Positions 1-11,717 of a DNA stretch of 64,000 nt are shown here, piece after piece. A program made the translations under genes and the position numbers. The notes beneath the pieces were generated by a model. That model was not told the origin of the DNA. It did not search any database and saw nothing but the letters and a program-made list of their open reading frames with translations. Source of the stretch: Nostoc sp. TH1S01 (lineage in GTDB: Bacteria > Cyanobacteriota > Cyanobacteriia > Cyanobacteriales > Nostocaceae); NCBI GenBank assembly GCA_018993265.1, contig JAGKSW010000152.1:16034-80033 (forward strand), read 5' to 3'. Each line of letters starts with the position of its first letter. Position 1 is the stretch's first letter.

Positions 1-205
1 ACGGTTCAAACAACGCCGGAGTCGTGGCAAATTGTCCCAATAAACCCAGTGTTTCTGTGATATTACTTGGCTGTGTGGGAATGAAATAAACGTCTATTTC
101 TCTGACTTCGCCTGCAACTCGTCGTGCTGCTTGAACTTCGCCATAAGGGGTGAGTAATTCTTCTAGATAATCTTTGGCGAATTGGTCGTGAATGAATCTG
201 GTCAT
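1..205 (-). CDS. Partial Rpn/DUF4351-type protein (N-terminus only)
   Basis: The reverse strand starts at an ATG (203-205) and stays open to the window edge. The N-terminus begins MTRFIHDQFAKDYLEELL and continues with Tyr-Gly-Glu-Val-Gln and Arg-Glu-Ile-Asp-Val-Tyr-Phe. I know this start from the cyanobacterial Rpn-like/DUF4351 family, which is PD-(D/E)XK nuclease-related and often annotated only as DUF4351. The C-terminal part lies outside the window, so completeness cannot be judged. Most members have no tested role. Confidence 0.7.
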   Translation of the reverse strand, partial: MTRFIHDQFAKDYLEELLTPYGEVQAARRVAGEVREIDVYFIPTQPSNITETLGLLGQFATTPALFEP

Positions 206-291
206 GTAATGAAAATTTGGCAATGCAACCTAGTTTAAAGTTTTGATGCACACCAAAAACAAAATCATCCCCTTGCTTACGGCTGTTTCTA

Positions 292-1377
292 TTAAAAAGT
301 ACAAGCGATCGCTAATTCTGCGTGTCGTAGTAATGTAGCTTTATCTAAAGTATGAACAATATATTGTGGTGTTTGGGCTAACACATTTTCAATTCTCTGT
401 CTAGCGGCTTTCACTACCTCTTGCTTCAAACTACCTTGACTAAGAGCATCAGCAAAATCTTTCGCCATATAATAAGTACGTTCCAAAGACGATGAATTGA
501 TATTCCGCGACAAAATAAACAAGTCACACCCAGCATTAAAGGCGCGTGCGACAGTACCGCTTTGGGTAAACATATCGGAAATTGCTTTCATATCCAAGTC
601 ATCGGATACGACAACACCCTCAAACCCTAGTTCTTCTCGTAAAATATTTTTCAGAATTGGTTGTGAGATAGTGGCTGGCACATCTGGATCAATTTGAGGA
701 AACAGAATATGAGTTGTCATAATTAAGGGAATTTGCGCCCCAATCAAGGCTTTGAAAGGTATCAGTTCCCGATCGCGCAAATCTTGTACAGTTAAATTCA
801 GCACTGGTAATTCAACATGAGAATCGGTGCTAGTGTCTCCATGTCCCGGAAAATGCTTGGCACATCCTAAAATACCAGACTCTTGCAAGCCTAGATAATA
901 TTCCAACGCATACTGGGCTGCGGTTTCTAGTGTGTTACCAAAAGCACGCGCCCCAATTACCGGGTTGAGAGGATTAGAATAAACATCGGCCACAGGCGAC
1001 CAAGATACGTTAATTCCCAGTGATTTCAACTCTCTAGCTGTTGCTTTGGCTACTTCCCTGGCTTGCGATCGCAATAGCATTGCATAAGGAAATCTCGTAA
1101 TTGGTAAAGGTGCGCGTACTACGCGTCCGCCTTCATGATCTAAAGTCATGAACATCGAATCACGTTCAGCATATTCTCGAATTTGGTCGATGAGTTCTTT
1201 AAAACTTTCTAACCAAACCTGATAAGGAACACCTTCTATAAAGTTTTTCCCAAAAAATATGACTCCGACTGGTTTTAATTCACTCAGCGCCCGTTTATCA
1301 TCATCACTCAATTTTGTGCCGGAAATACCCAGAATCACATGATTTCCAAATAGTTCTAGCTCTCGTGAGATTGACAT
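292..1377 (-). CDS. nagZ: Beta-N-acetylhexosaminidase, glycoside hydrolase family 3 (NagZ-type)
   Basis: The protein has 361 residues, the size of a single-domain bacterial NagZ. Residues 174-187 read KHFPGHGDTSTDSH, the GH3 loop signature that supplies the Asp-His acid/base pair (Asp185, His187). SDDLDM at 258-263 contains the expected nucleophile Asp. No signal peptide is visible, so the enzyme is probably cytoplasmic. Family members remove N-acetylglucosamine from muropeptides during peptidoglycan recycling, though some cyanobacterial GH3 proteins may act on other beta-hexosaminides. It is divergent from crtP across a repeat-rich spacer. Confidence 0.9.
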   Translation of the reverse strand: MSISRELELFGNHVILGISGTKLSDDDKRALSELKPVGVIFFGKNFIEGVPYQVWLESFKELIDQIREYAERDSMFMTLDHEGGRVVRAPLPITRFPYAMLLRSQAREVAKATARELKSLGINVSWSPVADVYSNPLNPVIGARAFGNTLETAAQYALEYYLGLQESGILGCAKHFPGHGDTSTDSHVELPVLNLTVQDLRDRELIPFKALIGAQIPLIMTTHILFPQIDPDVPATISQPILKNILREELGFEGVVVSDDLDMKAISDMFTQSGTVARAFNAGCDLFILSRNINSSSLERTYYMAKDFADALSQGSLKQEVVKAARQRIENVLAQTPQYIVHTLDKATLLRHAELAIACTF

Positions 1378-1399
1378 AATTTTGTACCTGTATTTTTTT

Positions 1400-1606
1400 T
1401 AATTGGAGATTAGAGGTTAGAGGCTAGGGGCTAGGAAGCTATGGGCTAGAAAAGAAACTTTGTTTATGCCTTAGTGGAGGTCTAGCATGAAAAAGTGCTG
1501 AGTAATTAAGTTAAAAACATGACTTTATTCCTAACCTCTAACCTCTAGCCCCTAATCCCTCATTTCTCTAACCTCTAACCTCTAGCCCCTAGCCCCTCTT
1601 CACTTT
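1400..1606. repeat. STRR heptamer arrays in inverted arrangement
   Basis: Degenerate heptamers of the AGAGGTT/AGAGGCT/AGGGGCT type run at 1404-1448. Their complements (CTAACCT, CTAGCCC) run at 1530-1604. The two arms could pair over about 80 bases of spacer. STRR arrays of this kind are typical of heterocystous cyanobacteria. The same heptamers return near 5970-6160 and 38890-38935. Confidence 0.85.
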
Positions 1607-1706
1607 TTCCCCAAGCGATCGCACAATTACTGCCAAATGTAACGGATTGCAACGTATAATGAGAACGACAAAACCATTAAGAAATATTGAACAACAGTAG
1701 GTTTAA

Positions 1707-4062
<2,356 letters not shown>

Positions 4063-4087
4063 GTAATTGGCGTGAGTAATTCTCCTT

Positions 4088-4316
4088 AAGGTAAGGCAGA
4101 AGGCAGGAGGCAGACGTGAAGAGGCTTTTAGCCTAGGTCATTTTTATTCGCTTAGTTTGGTTTCTTTCAGCCCTTCTATTCAATGGTTAATAGTTGATCT
4201 CATGACTATTGACCATATACCCGTAGTCACATAAATTAAGACATTTTAAGAGCCTAAATATTAGGAAAACTAATGTTTTTACCTCCTGCTTTCTGCCTCC
4301 TGCCTCCTGCCTTCTA
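4088..4316. repeat. Inverted STRR pair between crtB and tRNA-Ser
   Basis: AGGCAGAAGGCAGGAGGCAG-type repeats at 4091-4113 are mirrored by their complement (CTGCCTCCTGCCTCCTGCCT type) at 4290-4313. The roughly 170 bases between them are AT-rich and show no gene. The arms could form a long hairpin at the end of the crtPB transcript. The heptamer differs from the one at 1400-1606. Confidence 0.75.
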
Positions 4317-4368
4317 AAAATTGTTTGACTTTCCCAAAAAATCTGCTATCATAAATATTCGTGACCCT

Positions 4369-4460
4369 GGAGAGGTGGCTGAGTGGTCGAAAGCGGCAGA
4401 TTGCTAATCTGTTGTACGGCAGGCAACTCCGTACCGAGGGTTCGAATCCCTCCCTCTCCG
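4369..4460 (+). tRNA. tRNA-Ser (anticodon GCU)
   Basis: The acceptor stem GGAGAGG (4369-4375) pairs with CCTCTCC (4453-4459), with discriminator G at 4460. The anticodon stem GCAGA/TCTGT encloses the loop TTGCTAA, giving anticodon GCU. A long variable arm and a GGTTCGAATCC T-loop are present, as expected for a serine tRNA. No CCA is encoded. Confidence 0.97.
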
Positions 4461-4655
4461 TTTTTCGGCAGTAAATTGCACTCACTACTGCTAACTATTA
4501 AATAAATATTAATATCAAAGTCAGGAATAACACAGATACTCCTCATGGTGGATGTTATTATTTATCACTTGGAGTCTGTTAAGATCGAGCTAACCTGAAA
4601 CATAGTTTGAATCTTACTTTCAGGCTCCTGAATATCACAGGAGTGAAAGTAAATT

Positions 4656-5966
4656 ATGCCAAGAATTACTACTGCCATAGCCTTGAGTGTAGCTACCATA
4701 GCCACAGGCTTTTTGATGGCAGCTTGTGAGAATACTAATACCAGCAATAATACAAATACTGCTTCCCCAGTAGCCAACTCAACTACAACAAGTAGTAGTG
4801 ATGGATTAAAAATTGGCACTCTACTACCTACAACCGGTGACTTAGCTTCCATTGGACAGCAGATGGTAGGTTCTGTACCTTTGCTAGTTGATACCGTTAA
4901 CGCCTGTGGTGGAGTCAATGGTAAAAATGTCACCCTCGTACAAGTAGACGACCAAACCGACCCCAAAGCAGGTGCTGCTGGTATGACCAAACTCGCAACA
5001 CTAGATAAAGTTGCAGGTGTAGTTGGTTCCTTTGCTAGTAGTGTTTCCACAGCAGCAGTTTCCGTGGCTGTACCTAATAAAGTTATGTTGGTGTCTCCTG
5101 GTAGCACCAGTCCAGTATTTACAGATAAAGCGAAAAAAGGCGATTTTAAAGGTTTTTGGGCGCGGACTGCACCCCCCGATACTTACCAAGCATTAGCATT
5201 AGCACAATTAGCTAACAAAAAAGGGTTTAAACGCGTTTCTACAGTCGTGATTAACAACGACTACGGTGTAGGTTTTGAAAAAGCATTTGTCGAAACTTTT
5301 GAAAAATTAGGTGGCACAGTAGTTAATAAAAATAACCCTGTTCGTTACGACCCCAAAGCCCAAACCTTTGACACTGAAGCAGCGGCAGCGTTTGCGGGTA
5401 AACCAGATGCAGTAGTTGCTGTACTTTATGCAGAAACAGGTAGTCTTCTGTTAAAAGCAGCTTATCAACAAGGTTTGATGAAAGGCGTACAAGTTCTACT
5501 CACTGATGGCGTGAAATCACCTACATTCCCTGAACAAGTAGGTAAAGGTAGCGATGGCAAATTTATCTTAACTGGGGCGTTAGGTACAGTACCGGGTTCT
5601 GATGGGAAAGCCTTAGAAGCCTTTAACAAGTTGTGGAAAGAGAAAAAAGGTGGTTCACCAGGAGAATACGCACCACAAGCTTGGGATGCAGCTGCATTGC
5701 TAGTTTTGGCAGCACAAGCCGCTAAAGACAACACAGGTGTGGGCATTTCTAGTAAAATTCGGGAAGTTGCCGCTGGCTCTGGTACAGAAGTTACTGATGT
5801 TTGTGAAGGGTTAAAGTTACTCAAAGAAGGTAAAAAGATTAACTACCAAGGCGCTAGTGGTAACGTAGATGTTGACGCTAATGGTGATGTCCTTGGTGTG
5901 TATGATGTTTGGACAGTAGGAGATGACGGCAAAATTAGCGTAATTGATAAAGTTACGCCTAAGTAA
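4656..5966 (+). CDS. ABC transporter substrate-binding lipoprotein, branched-chain amino acid type
   Basis: The 436-residue precursor has a hydrophobic signal segment (about 5-22) ending in FLMAAC (Cys24). This is a lipobox with Met at -3, slightly off consensus. A Ser/Thr/Asn-rich linker follows. The mature part is a type I periplasmic-binding fold of the LivJ/NatB/UrtA class, recognisable from KIGTLLPTTGDLASIGQQM and the following VNACGGVNGKNV. Such proteins deliver neutral or branched amino acids, or urea, to a membrane permease. No permease or ATPase gene is adjacent, so the partner must be elsewhere. The substrate cannot be set from sequence. Confidence 0.88.
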   Translation: MPRITTAIALSVATIATGFLMAACENTNTSNNTNTASPVANSTTTSSSDGLKIGTLLPTTGDLASIGQQMVGSVPLLVDTVNACGGVNGKNVTLVQVDDQTDPKAGAAGMTKLATLDKVAGVVGSFASSVSTAAVSVAVPNKVMLVSPGSTSPVFTDKAKKGDFKGFWARTAPPDTYQALALAQLANKKGFKRVSTVVINNDYGVGFEKAFVETFEKLGGTVVNKNNPVRYDPKAQTFDTEAAAAFAGKPDAVVAVLYAETGSLLLKAAYQQGLMKGVQVLLTDGVKSPTFPEQVGKGSDGKFILTGALGTVPGSDGKALEAFNKLWKEKKGGSPGEYAPQAWDAAALLVLAAQAAKDNTGVGISSKIREVAAGSGTEVTDVCEGLKLLKEGKKINYQGASGNVDVDANGDVLGVYDVWTVGDDGKISVIDKVTPK

Positions 5967-5967
5967 G

Positions 5968-6162
5968 AAGAGGCTAGGGGTTACGAGCTAGAGGCTAGGG
6001 GCTAGAGGCTAGAGATTAGTATTTTTACTTAGAGTTAGCCTTCATAAACACCGTACACAATAGGGATGATCAAAAAAGGCTAGAGCCTAGAAAATACGAA
6101 TTATCATCACAGGAAAAACTCTTTTCCCTAGCCTCTAACCTCTAGTCTCTAGCCCCTATTTT
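5968..6162. repeat. Inverted STRR arrays
   Basis: Heptamers of the GAGGCTAGGGGCTA type occupy 5970-6017 and their complements (CTAACCTCTAGTCTCTAGCC type) occupy 6128-6156. They are the same family and arrangement as at 1400-1606. The arms flank about 105 bases without a gene. The element sits between two convergent gene ends and may act as a structural terminator. Confidence 0.75.
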
Positions 6163-6900
6163 CTAAAAACCGCTGAAATTATAACCAACGCCTACCAACA
6201 AACCCACATCGGTTTGATCAAAAAATCCGGCGTTTACAGATGCTGTGGCTGTAAATTGAGCGTTGAGGGGTACATCAATCCCACCAGATACTAAGAAAGC
6301 AACTTGTGAATTATCACCAGTGTTAATAGCTGCACCAACTCCTACATAGGGCGCTATGGGTAAAGGCTCGGTAAATTCGTCTTGTTGCAGAGAAAAATCG
6401 TAGGTGACAGGAATCAAAATTGTTGTGTTATCACCAAATATTGCTGAAGGTCTGATAGAAAAGGCATTTGTAAATCCCACCTTACTCAGAACGGCGAAGT
6501 TACCATCACCTAAAGATGTTTCTCCCCCACTTAAGCCAATATTAGCGCCAACACCAATGTAGCTTCTACCGCCACGAGTCGGTCTACCAACATTCACAAC
6601 ATTTGATTGAGCAACTTCTGGAACAGCTGAAGGTTGAGTAGTAGCTTCAACAGGCTGAGGAATCAAAGCTGTGGATGAGGTGGCTACTGTTCCCGGAATC
6701 GGTGTGAGGACGGGACTAGAAGATTCTTGAGTGTATGCACTAGTAAATTGTGGGGATGTGGTAGTAGAAGAATCACTTAACTGCTGAGTATTGGGTATGT
6801 CTACTGTCTGGGCGTTAACAGAAAAACCCCAACTCAAGACAGCAAAATTAACTAACCCCGACAACAAAACAACACTTTGACGAAGAAAAATAGTATTCAC
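6163..6900 (-). CDS. Exported outer-membrane-barrel-like protein
   Basis: The preferred start is the GTG at 6898-6900, which follows TTAGGAG with a five-base gap. The longer in-frame extension to 6969 would bury the signal peptide. From this start the protein has 245 residues. It has a signal peptide ending near VNA-Q, a Ser/Thr/Pro-rich linker, and a C-terminal half of alternating strands starting at SYIGVGANIGLSGG and ending in a terminal Phe (VGVGYNFSGF). The final aromatic residue and the Gly-rich strands suggest a small outer-membrane beta-barrel. Specific function is unknown. Confidence 0.7.
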   Translation of the reverse strand: MNTIFLRQSVVLLSGLVNFAVLSWGFSVNAQTVDIPNTQQLSDSSTTTSPQFTSAYTQESSSPVLTPIPGTVATSSTALIPQPVEATTQPSAVPEVAQSNVVNVGRPTRGGRSYIGVGANIGLSGGETSLGDGNFAVLSKVGFTNAFSIRPSAIFGDNTTILIPVTYDFSLQQDEFTEPLPIAPYVGVGAAINTGDNSQVAFLVSGGIDVPLNAQFTATASVNAGFFDQTDVGLLVGVGYNFSGF

Positions 6901-7112
6901 ATTCACTCCTAACAGAATATTGCCGTCAAAATCCTTAATTTTACGGTTATACTCCGCAAAATTCGGCAATGGCTAGAATTTAACTCACAAATTCATTTCC
7001 TACATCCTGAGAAGGACGTAGGTGATGAAAGGGAAATATGAAAAAATTAATTTTTTGAGAGTGGGAAGTGAGGAATGAATGGTTGATGATTTATTCAGGG
7101 CTGCTAGAAACT

Positions 7113-8051
7113 TTAAAGATTGCTAATGGCTTCTGCAACTAGTTTCGAGACATAGGGGAGAATTTCGCGGCTTTTGGCGTTGGCTTTACCTTCAGTAAAC
7201 ACCACTAATAAATAAGGGCGTTTATCAGGTATTTCAATATACGCTGCATCGTGACGCACTTGACTTGTCCAACCAGCTTTTGACCAAATTTGGGAATTTT
7301 GCGGTAAACCACCACCGATAAAGCCTGTGATTTGGTCTTCTTCAACATCTTTAGGTAAATCTTCGGGGTTGGTGCTGCGTTTGAGTAGATTCATCATGGC
7401 TTGCGATCGCCCACTCGCAACTGCGACCCCACCCACGATACTATGTAGTAGACGTGCGATCGCATGGGTCGTTAACATATTGCGATTATCAAACATCTCC
7501 CCATAAAAAGCGCGTTCCCGACCATAAGGGCCATCACCCCAAGTTTTTTGACAAACATTTATTGTCTCCATTTCTTCCCAACCCAAAGACTGGTAGTAGC
7601 GGTTAACAATATGGCGTTGTTGCTTCCAAGTTTCAAAAGGCCCTGGTGGTAACTCTGGCCCGGAAGTAGTACCTGTTAAAATATCTACCACTAAACTTGT
7701 GGCATCATTACTAGAATCAATTATCATATCGCCCAAGGCTCGCTCCAATTCCTTCGAGGTTTGGATCATGCCTTTTTCTAACCACTCGTTTACTGCTACC
7801 AAGTAAAATAACTTAACCACACTCGCGGGATAAATCCTTTCTACACCGCGATAGGTAAAACCACGGACTGGGTGATTCCAAAAGGCATCAGGAGTTAAAG
7901 CGCCACCAGTATTTACGGGTGCTGGCGGATCGTAGACAATCCAAGTCAAAGCAATTTGATTTTGGGCTAATGTCGGAAATGTTGCCCAAGTTGCTTCTAA
8001 AATGCCATTACCCAAATTTTCTAGTTGTTCGTCTTTTCTAAAGAAAACCAT
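7113..8051 (-). CDS. Class A beta-lactamase-like serine hydrolase
   Basis: The 312-residue protein keeps a penicillin-binding fold signature: SVVK at 77-80 (SxxK nucleophile motif), SSN at 113-115 (SxN) and SKAGWTS near the C-terminus in place of the KTG box. No signal peptide is visible, unlike exported resistance enzymes, so a true beta-lactamase role is doubtful. Related cyanobacterial proteins are annotated as serine hydrolases of unknown substrate, perhaps peptidoglycan or ester. The start codon lies only 6 bp from the divergent NlpC/P60 gene. Confidence 0.8.
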   Translation of the reverse strand: MVFFRKDEQLENLGNGILEATWATFPTLAQNQIALTWIVYDPPAPVNTGGALTPDAFWNHPVRGFTYRGVERIYPASVVKLFYLVAVNEWLEKGMIQTSKELERALGDMIIDSSNDATSLVVDILTGTTSGPELPPGPFETWKQQRHIVNRYYQSLGWEEMETINVCQKTWGDGPYGRERAFYGEMFDNRNMLTTHAIARLLHSIVGGVAVASGRSQAMMNLLKRSTNPEDLPKDVEEDQITGFIGGGLPQNSQIWSKAGWTSQVRHDAAYIEIPDKRPYLLVVFTEGKANAKSREILPYVSKLVAEAISNL

Positions 8052-8057
8052 TGAATA

Positions 8058-8762
8058 ATGCTCTCTAATTCAGAATCCCAAATCCTCAATTTGACCGCAT
8101 CTGAATATCAGTGTCTCGCTAACCTCAACTTATATGATTCTCCTGAGTGTATGCGTTTGGCAACTCAAGCTGCTGTTGGGCGACATTTACAGGTAACATC
8201 AAATCATCAAGAGCAAGCGGTTGAGGTTTATTTATGTGAGGATGATTATCCAGGCTGGGTTTCGTTGGCGGATTTGGGTTTATTACAACCTGCTACTGTA
8301 CAGTATCAAGCTGCTACATTGGCGGAAACTGAAATTAAAAATCTACTTCTCCAGGTTATCGCTTTCACCCAAAAAGCTATGGAGCAATCTAATGAATATC
8401 TTTGGGGTGGTACAGTGGGGCCAAATTATGACTGTTCCGGTTTGATGCAGGCGGCGTTTGTCTCGGTGGGAATTTGGCTACCAAGAGACGCTTATCAGCA
8501 AGAAGCTTTTGTCGAACCAGTCAAGTTAACGGAATTAGAACCAGGGGATTTAATATTTTTTGGTACTCCAGAAAAAGCGACCCATGTCGGACTTTATTTA
8601 GGTAATGGTGCTTATATTCATAGTTCAGGAAAAGCCCAAGGACGCAATGGGATTGGAATTGATGTTCTCTCGGAACAGGGAGATGCGGTGAGTCGGTCAT
8701 ATTATCAGCAACTACGAGGTGCTGGCCGAGTTGTGCAAAGTTACGAACCACAGAGGCGCTGA
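8058..8762 (+). CDS. NlpC/P60 (C40) gamma-D-glutamyl-L-diamino acid endopeptidase
   Basis: The 234-residue protein has an N-terminal SH3b-like region (about 10-80) and a C-terminal NlpC/P60 domain. The catalytic Cys126 lies in YDCSG, with His176 (THVGLYLG) and His188 (IHSSG). Length and architecture match the structurally characterised Nostoc/Anabaena peptidases that cut the D-Glu-diaminopimelate bond of free murein peptides. With no signal peptide, it fits cytoplasmic peptidoglycan recycling. It shares a very short divergent junction with the beta-lactamase-like gene, and a common murein theme is plausible. Confidence 0.9.
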   Translation: MLSNSESQILNLTASEYQCLANLNLYDSPECMRLATQAAVGRHLQVTSNHQEQAVEVYLCEDDYPGWVSLADLGLLQPATVQYQAATLAETEIKNLLLQVIAFTQKAMEQSNEYLWGGTVGPNYDCSGLMQAAFVSVGIWLPRDAYQQEAFVEPVKLTELEPGDLIFFGTPEKATHVGLYLGNGAYIHSSGKAQGRNGIGIDVLSEQGDAVSRSYYQQLRGAGRVVQSYEPQRR

Positions 8763-8871
8763 TACAGTTTTGGATTTTAGATTTTGGATTAAGAATTTCT
8801 GTCTGGACATAGAATTTTTGAATTCATCTGTGGCAATTATTTTTTAAATTGGTTTGAGGTGATAGAGAGTT

Positions 8872-9891
8872 ATGAGGAGTGGGTTGATTCCAGAAAGAAT
8901 GAGTGAGGAAAATCAGGCGATTTCTGCAAATGTACCTGCGGTGTCGGTGGTGGTGCCTGTGCGTGATGAGGTGGAAAGTTTACCACATTTAATCGAAGCG
9001 ATCGCATCTACTTTATCTGATAGTCAAATTAGTTATGAAATCATCTGTGTTGATGATGGTTCTACAGATGGTTCGGCGGAATTTCTCAAACAACAAGCGC
9101 AAATTCGCAGTGATTTAAAGGCGGTAATTCTGCGGCGCAATTACGGACAAACCGCAGCCATGTCTGCTGGGTTTAACTATGCGGTGGGTAAAGCCGTTGT
9201 CACTTTAGATGCTGACTTGCAAAATGATCCGGCTGATATCCCAATGTTATTGGCTAAGTTAGATGAAGGCTACGATTTAGTTAGCGGTTGGCGGCAAAAA
9301 CGGCAAGATGGGGCAGTGAATCGTTTACTTCCTTCTAAAATTGCTAACTGGCTGATTCGTCGCACTACTAGCGTTTATATTCATGACTATGGCTGTTCTC
9401 TCAAAGCCTATCGCTCAGAATTGGTAGCAGATATGAATCTCTATGGAGAACTGCACCGATTTTTGCCAGCCTTAGCATATATTGAAGGGGCAAGAATTAC
9501 CGAAATGCCTGTACGTCACCACGCAAGGCGATTTGGTCGGAGTAAGTACGGCATATCCCGGACTTTTCGCGTGTTGATGGATTTGTTAACTATTTTATTT
9601 ATGAAAAAGTTCCTCACCCGCCCAATGCACGTTTTTGGGTTGTTCGGGTTGAGTTCAATGGTTTTGGGCTTGGGGATAGGAATATATTTGACATTTATTA
9701 AGTTAGTGATGGGTGAAATGATTGGCAATCGCCCATTGTTGATTTTGGCAGTTTTGTTATTAGTAACTGGTGTACAACTATTTTGCTTTGGTCTTTTGGC
9801 AGAGTTACTGATGCGTACCTACCATGAATCCCAAGGACGACCTATTTATCGAGTCAGAGAAGTAGTTGAAAATAAAAATAACCAAACTTGA
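8872..9891 (+). CDS. Family 2 glycosyltransferase with two C-terminal membrane helices
   Basis: This 339-residue GT2 enzyme has SVVVPVRDE near residue 25, a nucleotide-sugar-binding VDDGSTDGS, and the catalytic DADLQNDP. Two membrane helices follow near the C-terminus (around residues 250-275 and 285-310). The architecture is that of polyprenyl-phosphate sugar transferases of the DPM1/ArnC type, which load a sugar on a lipid carrier at the inner membrane. An in-frame ATG at 8899 (MSEENQ) is an alternative start. Sugar and acceptor are unknown. Confidence 0.88.
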   Translation: MRSGLIPERMSEENQAISANVPAVSVVVPVRDEVESLPHLIEAIASTLSDSQISYEIICVDDGSTDGSAEFLKQQAQIRSDLKAVILRRNYGQTAAMSAGFNYAVGKAVVTLDADLQNDPADIPMLLAKLDEGYDLVSGWRQKRQDGAVNRLLPSKIANWLIRRTTSVYIHDYGCSLKAYRSELVADMNLYGELHRFLPALAYIEGARITEMPVRHHARRFGRSKYGISRTFRVLMDLLTILFMKKFLTRPMHVFGLFGLSSMVLGLGIGIYLTFIKLVMGEMIGNRPLLILAVLLLVTGVQLFCFGLLAELLMRTYHESQGRPIYRVREVVENKNNQT

Positions 9892-9946
9892 TTAATGGGT
9901 CATTAACATTAAGAGTAGGTTTTTCTGTTTTACCTTTTAACTGATT

Positions 9947-10510
9947 ATGATAGCCTCACCCAACTACATTTCATCCGAAGAATATTTGCAAATGGAGGAA
10001 AAAAGCTCCATTAAACATGAATATATCGATGGCTACATTTATGCAATGGCTGGAGCCAGTGACCCTCATGTGACCATAGCAGGCAACCTGTTTGCTCTTG
10101 TGCGAAATCATGTGCGTGGTTCCGGTTGCCGGGTTTACATTGCTGATATGAAAGCTCGAATTGAATCTTTGAATCGATATTACTATCCTGATGTGATGGT
10201 GACTTGTGATTCAAGAGACCAAGCAACACCTGTATATAAAAGATTTCCCTGTTTAATTGTTGAAGTTTTATCTGACTCGACTGAAGCTTTTGACCGGGGT
10301 GATAAATTCGCAGATTATCAAACCATAGAAAGCTTAAAAGAATACGTTTTAATTAATACGAAACGCCAACGAGTTGAGTGTTTTCGGTTGAATGATGATG
10401 GTTTTTGGGTTCTACAAACATACACATCCGAAGAAAAACCTTTTCGACTCAATAGTATTAATTTTGAGGCAACAATTACAGAACTTTACGAGGATGTAGT
10501 GTTTGAATAA
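9947..10510 (+). CDS. Uma2 family protein (DUF820, PD-(D/E)XK nuclease fold)
   Basis: The 187-residue protein begins MIASPNYISSEEYLQMEE and continues KHEYIDGYIYAMAGAS, then YYPDVMVTCD and CLIVEVLSDSTEAFDRGDK. These are the conserved blocks of the Uma2/DUF820 family, very abundant in cyanobacteria. The Asp in PDVMV and the Glu in IVEVLS fit the restriction-endonuclease-like active site. The cellular role is not established. The gene stands alone. Confidence 0.93.
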   Translation: MIASPNYISSEEYLQMEEKSSIKHEYIDGYIYAMAGASDPHVTIAGNLFALVRNHVRGSGCRVYIADMKARIESLNRYYYPDVMVTCDSRDQATPVYKRFPCLIVEVLSDSTEAFDRGDKFADYQTIESLKEYVLINTKRQRVECFRLNDDGFWVLQTYTSEEKPFRLNSINFEATITELYEDVVFE

Positions 10511-10657
10511 AGCTAAATAAAATTCTACTCTGCACCTATGCTTTTGTACTCTCATGCTTGCTTCAATTTGCTTTAATAAATGATTGGCTACGGGAAGTAT
10601 TGGCAAAAAATTTTAACTAACGTAAAAATATTAGAACAATTATAGTTAGGCTTATTT

Positions 10658-11314
10658 ATGGAAAACACTGTTAATGCTGAAAAACCTAAAATGACCGTAT
10701 TAAAAGCAATCAATTTTGCCAAGGTTATTACAATTGTTTGTCTGATTAGTTTTGGTGTGGTTTTTGGAATCCAAGACTGGCGGCAGGTTGTTTATATGTG
10801 TCTGCATATTAGTTACTGTCTGTGGTGGTTGTTAGAACAGTGGTTATTTCCAGAGCGGCAAAAGATATTTAATGAGCCATCTGGGACAGGGACTTTTGTT
10901 TTTATACTATTAAATGTAGGATTTTTTTATGCCTTACCTGGATACTTAGCATTTATCAATCCTGTTCCTTTATCAATGGGAACAGCTGCTATTGCACTTT
11001 TTCTCTACATTTTTGGTAGTCTGATTAATGCTACTGCCGATGTTCAAAAGCTCACAGCTAAACAGTTTCAAGCTGGGCTAGTACGTGATAACATTTGGCG
11101 TTTTTCTCGCAACATCAATTATTTTGCAGATTTGCTACGGTACTTAAGTTTTAGTGTTGTCGCTGGCTCCCTGTGGGCTTATTTAGTTCCGGGATATATT
11201 TTTATCTTCTACCTCTGGCGTATATCTCAAAAAGAACAGGCAATGTCTGCCAAATATTCAGATTATGCAGAGTATCAACAATCTAGCTCTCGTTTGATTC
11301 CATTTATTTGGTAG
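10658..11314 (+). CDS. Membrane protein resembling isoprenylcysteine methyltransferase/DUF1295 family
   Basis: The 218-residue protein has about five hydrophobic helices (near 22-40, 45-62, 78-95, 105-122 and a paired C-terminal set). The block NINYFADLLRYLSF followed by LVPGYIFIFYLWRISQKEQ and a Tyr-rich tail resembles the cofactor region of ICMT-like and steroid-reductase-like membrane enzymes. It probably acts on a lipid-like substrate in the membrane, but neither substrate nor reaction can be stated. There is no close neighbour on the same strand. Confidence 0.6.
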   Translation: MENTVNAEKPKMTVLKAINFAKVITIVCLISFGVVFGIQDWRQVVYMCLHISYCLWWLLEQWLFPERQKIFNEPSGTGTFVFILLNVGFFYALPGYLAFINPVPLSMGTAAIALFLYIFGSLINATADVQKLTAKQFQAGLVRDNIWRFSRNINYFADLLRYLSFSVVAGSLWAYLVPGYIFIFYLWRISQKEQAMSAKYSDYAEYQQSSSRLIPFIW

Positions 11315-11664
11315 AACTGCGGTGAAAAGTCAGAACTGAATCTTTCTCAAGCTCAACAACTTGCTCAACAAGCGCGATCGCCTTCAGGCGGGGCGAAGCA
11401 TCGTCGCACCTACTGGCATAATTCCTACCGTGTAGACTGTGGTAGATAAATGTCGTCAAACCCCACATTACCGACATAAAAGGGCGATCGCAGTTTTCTT
11501 TTTCTCCCCTAGCCGCCCCAGCTACCCCTGCTCCCCCAGCTTCGAGGATCGACAGCGCAAGAAAGGTACACAGCATTGGCGACTCTAATCGTTGACATAT
11601 ATAGGTTTGAAGCCAGTAAGAATTCCCATTGCTTAATTTTTGCTTACTGCTGCTACATTCCATA
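11315..11664. other. Intergenic region without a convincing gene
   Basis: A reverse-strand open frame covers 11304-11684, but its composition is not protein-like and it overlaps Pro-codon-like CCCC repeats (about 11503-11545, CTCCCCTAGCCGCCCC type). Two HIP1 octamers are present. I see no RNA gene. Confidence 0.5.
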
Positions 11665-11692
11665 GAAAAAACCCTCATAAACACTATGAGGG
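11665..11692 (-). terminator. Rho-independent terminator of rbp-rpsU
   Basis: CCCTCATA (11672-11679) pairs with TATGAGGG (11685-11692). On the minus strand the hairpin is followed by a T-run (11665-11671). It lies about 25 bases past the rpsU stop. Confidence 0.85.
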
Positions 11693-11717
11693 CATTCGTT
11701 AAAATCTATGTCAGTTC

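Noticed and set aside
7113..8051. Antibiotic-resistance beta-lactamase
   Set aside because: There is no signal peptide and the KTG box is changed to KAG; it is better described as a beta-lactamase-like serine hydrolase of unknown substrate.
11304..11684. 126-codon reverse frame between the ICMT-like gene and rpsU
   Set aside because: It has no ribosome site, has low-complexity Pro/Ala-type sequence from CCCC repeats, overlaps the rpsU terminator, and resembles no protein.
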